From contig JBAMDO010000010.1 of assembly GCA_037074765.1 (NCBI GenBank), positions 310,001 to 374,000 on the forward strand: DNA of 64,000 bases, in the 5' to 3' direction. Below the pieces are notes generated by a model. The model was not told the origin of the DNA and did not search any database. It saw only the letters and a list, made by a program, of their open reading frames with translations. Position numbers and translations under genes: made by a program. Below are positions 62,285-64,000 of the stretch, piece by piece. The first letter of the stretch is position 1. Each line of letters begins with the position of its first letter. The DNA comes from Mansonella perstans. Taxonomy: Eukaryota; Nematoda; Chromadorea; Rhabditida; Onchocercidae.

Positions 62285-63440
62285 AAAGCGAAATTGGAGA
62301 GAAATGGTGAAAATGAAAAAAACAGATTCTCAAGAGTGGACTTGTTTCAACGCGCGAGTCCTCCATCATCTCTGGAATTGCTCGAAGCTTTCCATAAGTT
62401 CCAGGAGCACGAGCAAGATCTCAAAAACAAAGAAAAGCTCGTGCTTCATTTCCTCAAATAATACCAATAGCAGCATGAAGAGCAGGAAGTGGTAGAACCA
62501 GTACCGCACTGGTTCAAGATAGGGAGGAGGAAGATGAGTTAATGAAGAGGTGGCGAGTGCCACACCAGCCGTTCCTCAACGAAGAAAGTACCGAAATGGT
62601 ATGTGGAACCAAGAGTGTAAGCAATGGTGCAGAAATGACGAAAAATAATGACAATGCATGAAATTATATCGTAAATTCACTTTTATAGTTAAACAAGTGT
62701 GATAAAAAGGCCAATAGTGCATTACAAAATGTCAAACTAAACTTATTTACTGGCTTATTTTAAAAAAGGAAAAAATTACAGCGCGAATCATTTTATAATG
62801 CAGTTCATTTAAACCATATAAACAGCTTGCTGAGCAAATGAGCAAAGGAGAATGATTCTCAATTAAGAATATTTGTTTCAGGCGTTTCCAGACCATACGA
62901 GTTCCAATTGTAGAGGGACAAGGACGGAAAGAAGTACCAGCAGGCCTGGAGGCCTTCCATGTGCCGATAGAATATGAAGGATTGCTGATTGTACCAGAAA
63001 TCGATCCGCACAAAAGTGAATCGGAATGTTGACGTGTCGGTAATAATTGGTAAGTTTAGAAGTGTCTGATTCACAGGTCAAAATTTTACACGGATGATTT
63101 AGTAATGAATTCGGGAATGCCTAATATGTGTTATCTTTTCAGAATGCGATATCTGTCCTAAAGAATTTGGGACTTAAAGAAGTAGTGAATTGATGCAGTC
63201 AAAATTCATAGACAAAATGTGAAATTCTTGGAATTTAATAGATTAGGTTCAGTTTTTTGAAGAAATTTTTGAAAGTAATTTTGCCTGAACATTTTAAATA
63301 CAATATGCCTGTTTCAGGCTTTTGTCAGCAATGCACCCATTTCATCTATATGCTCTAATGTAGAAATCGTATCCACGATGGAGCTCCATTCTTGGTATGG
63401 TGCCCCAAGAGATGCGAAATGGAGAAAACTGCAGATGGTA
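62285..63440 (+). other. Coding-like exon cluster, not resolved
   Basis: Several GC-richer stretches read as protein: 62288-62458 (RFSRVDLFQRASPPSSLELL; AFHKFQEHEQDLKNKEKL), 62500-62599 ending at a GTATGT donor, 62881-63034 after TTTCAG (RVPIVEGQGRKEVPAGLEAF; PIEYEGLLIVPEIDPHKSES, stop), 63143 onward after TTTTCAG, and 63318-63438 ending at GTAAGT. Phases do not chain into one model: each junction leaves a stop in at least one choice. It may be a real gene with exons I misplaced, or a degraded copy. No domain recognised. Confidence 0.3.
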
Positions 63441-64000
63441 AGTAAAAACGATGAAACAGAGCGCTACTATATTTATGATATTTTTTTTTTTTTGGATTAT
63501 TCTAAATACAAGAAATTGCTGTCTTAAATATTAACCTAATCAAAAATTGCATTGTATTTGAGGTACGCAAAAGTAGCCAATTCTATCCATGCTGTGAATA
63601 AAAAGCTACGTTTTATGGAGTCATCGTTATCCAAACTTCGTCATTGTTCTCCCGCTCCAACATTAATTTTCATTTCTTTTCAGTTTTTTCTTGCTATATT
63701 TGTTGTTATGCTTCGGACATAGAGTTAATAATTGTTTCTTTTGCAAGACTAATTTTCCAAATCGTTTTTTGTTAAAAAAAAAAATTACAACGAAAGTTTT
63801 GAATTATCGATTCATCTTTAGTTTCGCACAAATGAAATTTCTTTCGAATTTCGAATCATATTATAGATTTGGGGAAAATATGACTTCAGATCATTTTTTC
63901 ATCCCAATAACCGTTTAGCATTTTAAATTGCTTTATATCTTTGTAGTAATTTTTGCACATGTTTGTGCTCACTTTGTTTTTCTAATATTGTTGGTTTACT
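63441..64000. other. AT-rich window end
   Basis: AT-rich sequence with a T run at 63480-63494 and no supported feature. It may be intron or flank of the unresolved cluster to the left. Confidence 0.4.

Overview
The window looks like nuclear DNA from a nematode, most likely a clade III (spirurid/filarial) species. It is AT-rich, with spliced genes whose introns run from about 45 bp to 3 kb and use consensus splice sites. There are many homopolymer and CA/ACAT microsatellite tracts. The recognisable genes are nematode orthologues: mdl-1, dpy-19, lep-2/makorin and pdk-1, plus FRMD4-like, SPIN90-like and KCTD-like genes. I saw no bacterial, viral or CRISPR features and recognised no transposase. 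All gene models were assembled by hand: each exon was translated, GT-AG sites were located, and codon phase was checked across every junction.

Layout. 1-2190: microsatellite-rich flank. 2191-6636 (+): mdl-1, a Mad/Mxd bHLH-zipper repressor. 9396-13980 (-): complete 12-exon dpy-19 C-mannosyltransferase, convergent with mdl-1. 15093-17042 (-): six exons of an unrecognised membrane protein lacking its 5' end. 17-25.5 kb: long non-coding stretch with a 29-bp minisatellite and a plausible small 5' exon for the next gene. 25574-36732 (+): 21-exon FRMD4-like FERM scaffold with an in-frame poly-aspartate microsatellite. 39845-42129 (+): lep-2/makorin E3 ligase. 43941-46027 (+): SPIN90/NCKIPSD-like Arp2/3 activator. 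47903-48916 (-, possibly from 49385): KCTD-like BTB protein. 51783-53946 (-): unrecognised multi-exon gene, incomplete or decaying. 55420-58451 (-): pdk-1. 58.8-63.5 kb (+): weaker, unrecognised exon sets.

Functional links. The genes are not an operon: strands alternate and spacing is kilobases. Several belong to conserved developmental or cytoskeletal pathways: mdl-1 and pdk-1 in insulin/growth signalling, dpy-19 in neuroblast migration, lep-2 in larval timing, and the FRMD4-like and SPIN90-like genes in cortical actin and polarity. From recalled C. elegans map positions (mdl-1 and pdk-1 on X, lep-2 on IV), the mixture fits the filarial X, which derives from a fusion of the ancestral X and D elements.

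Most unusual points: a phase-forced AT-AG intron in pdk-1, a GC-AG intron in dpy-19, a 51-bp tandem duplication touching a dpy-19 splice acceptor, a roughly 44-residue Asp tract in the FRMD4-like protein, a near-perfect 19-bp hairpin at 46.4 kb, and the 51.8-54.7 kb gene with an in-frame stop and one phase break.
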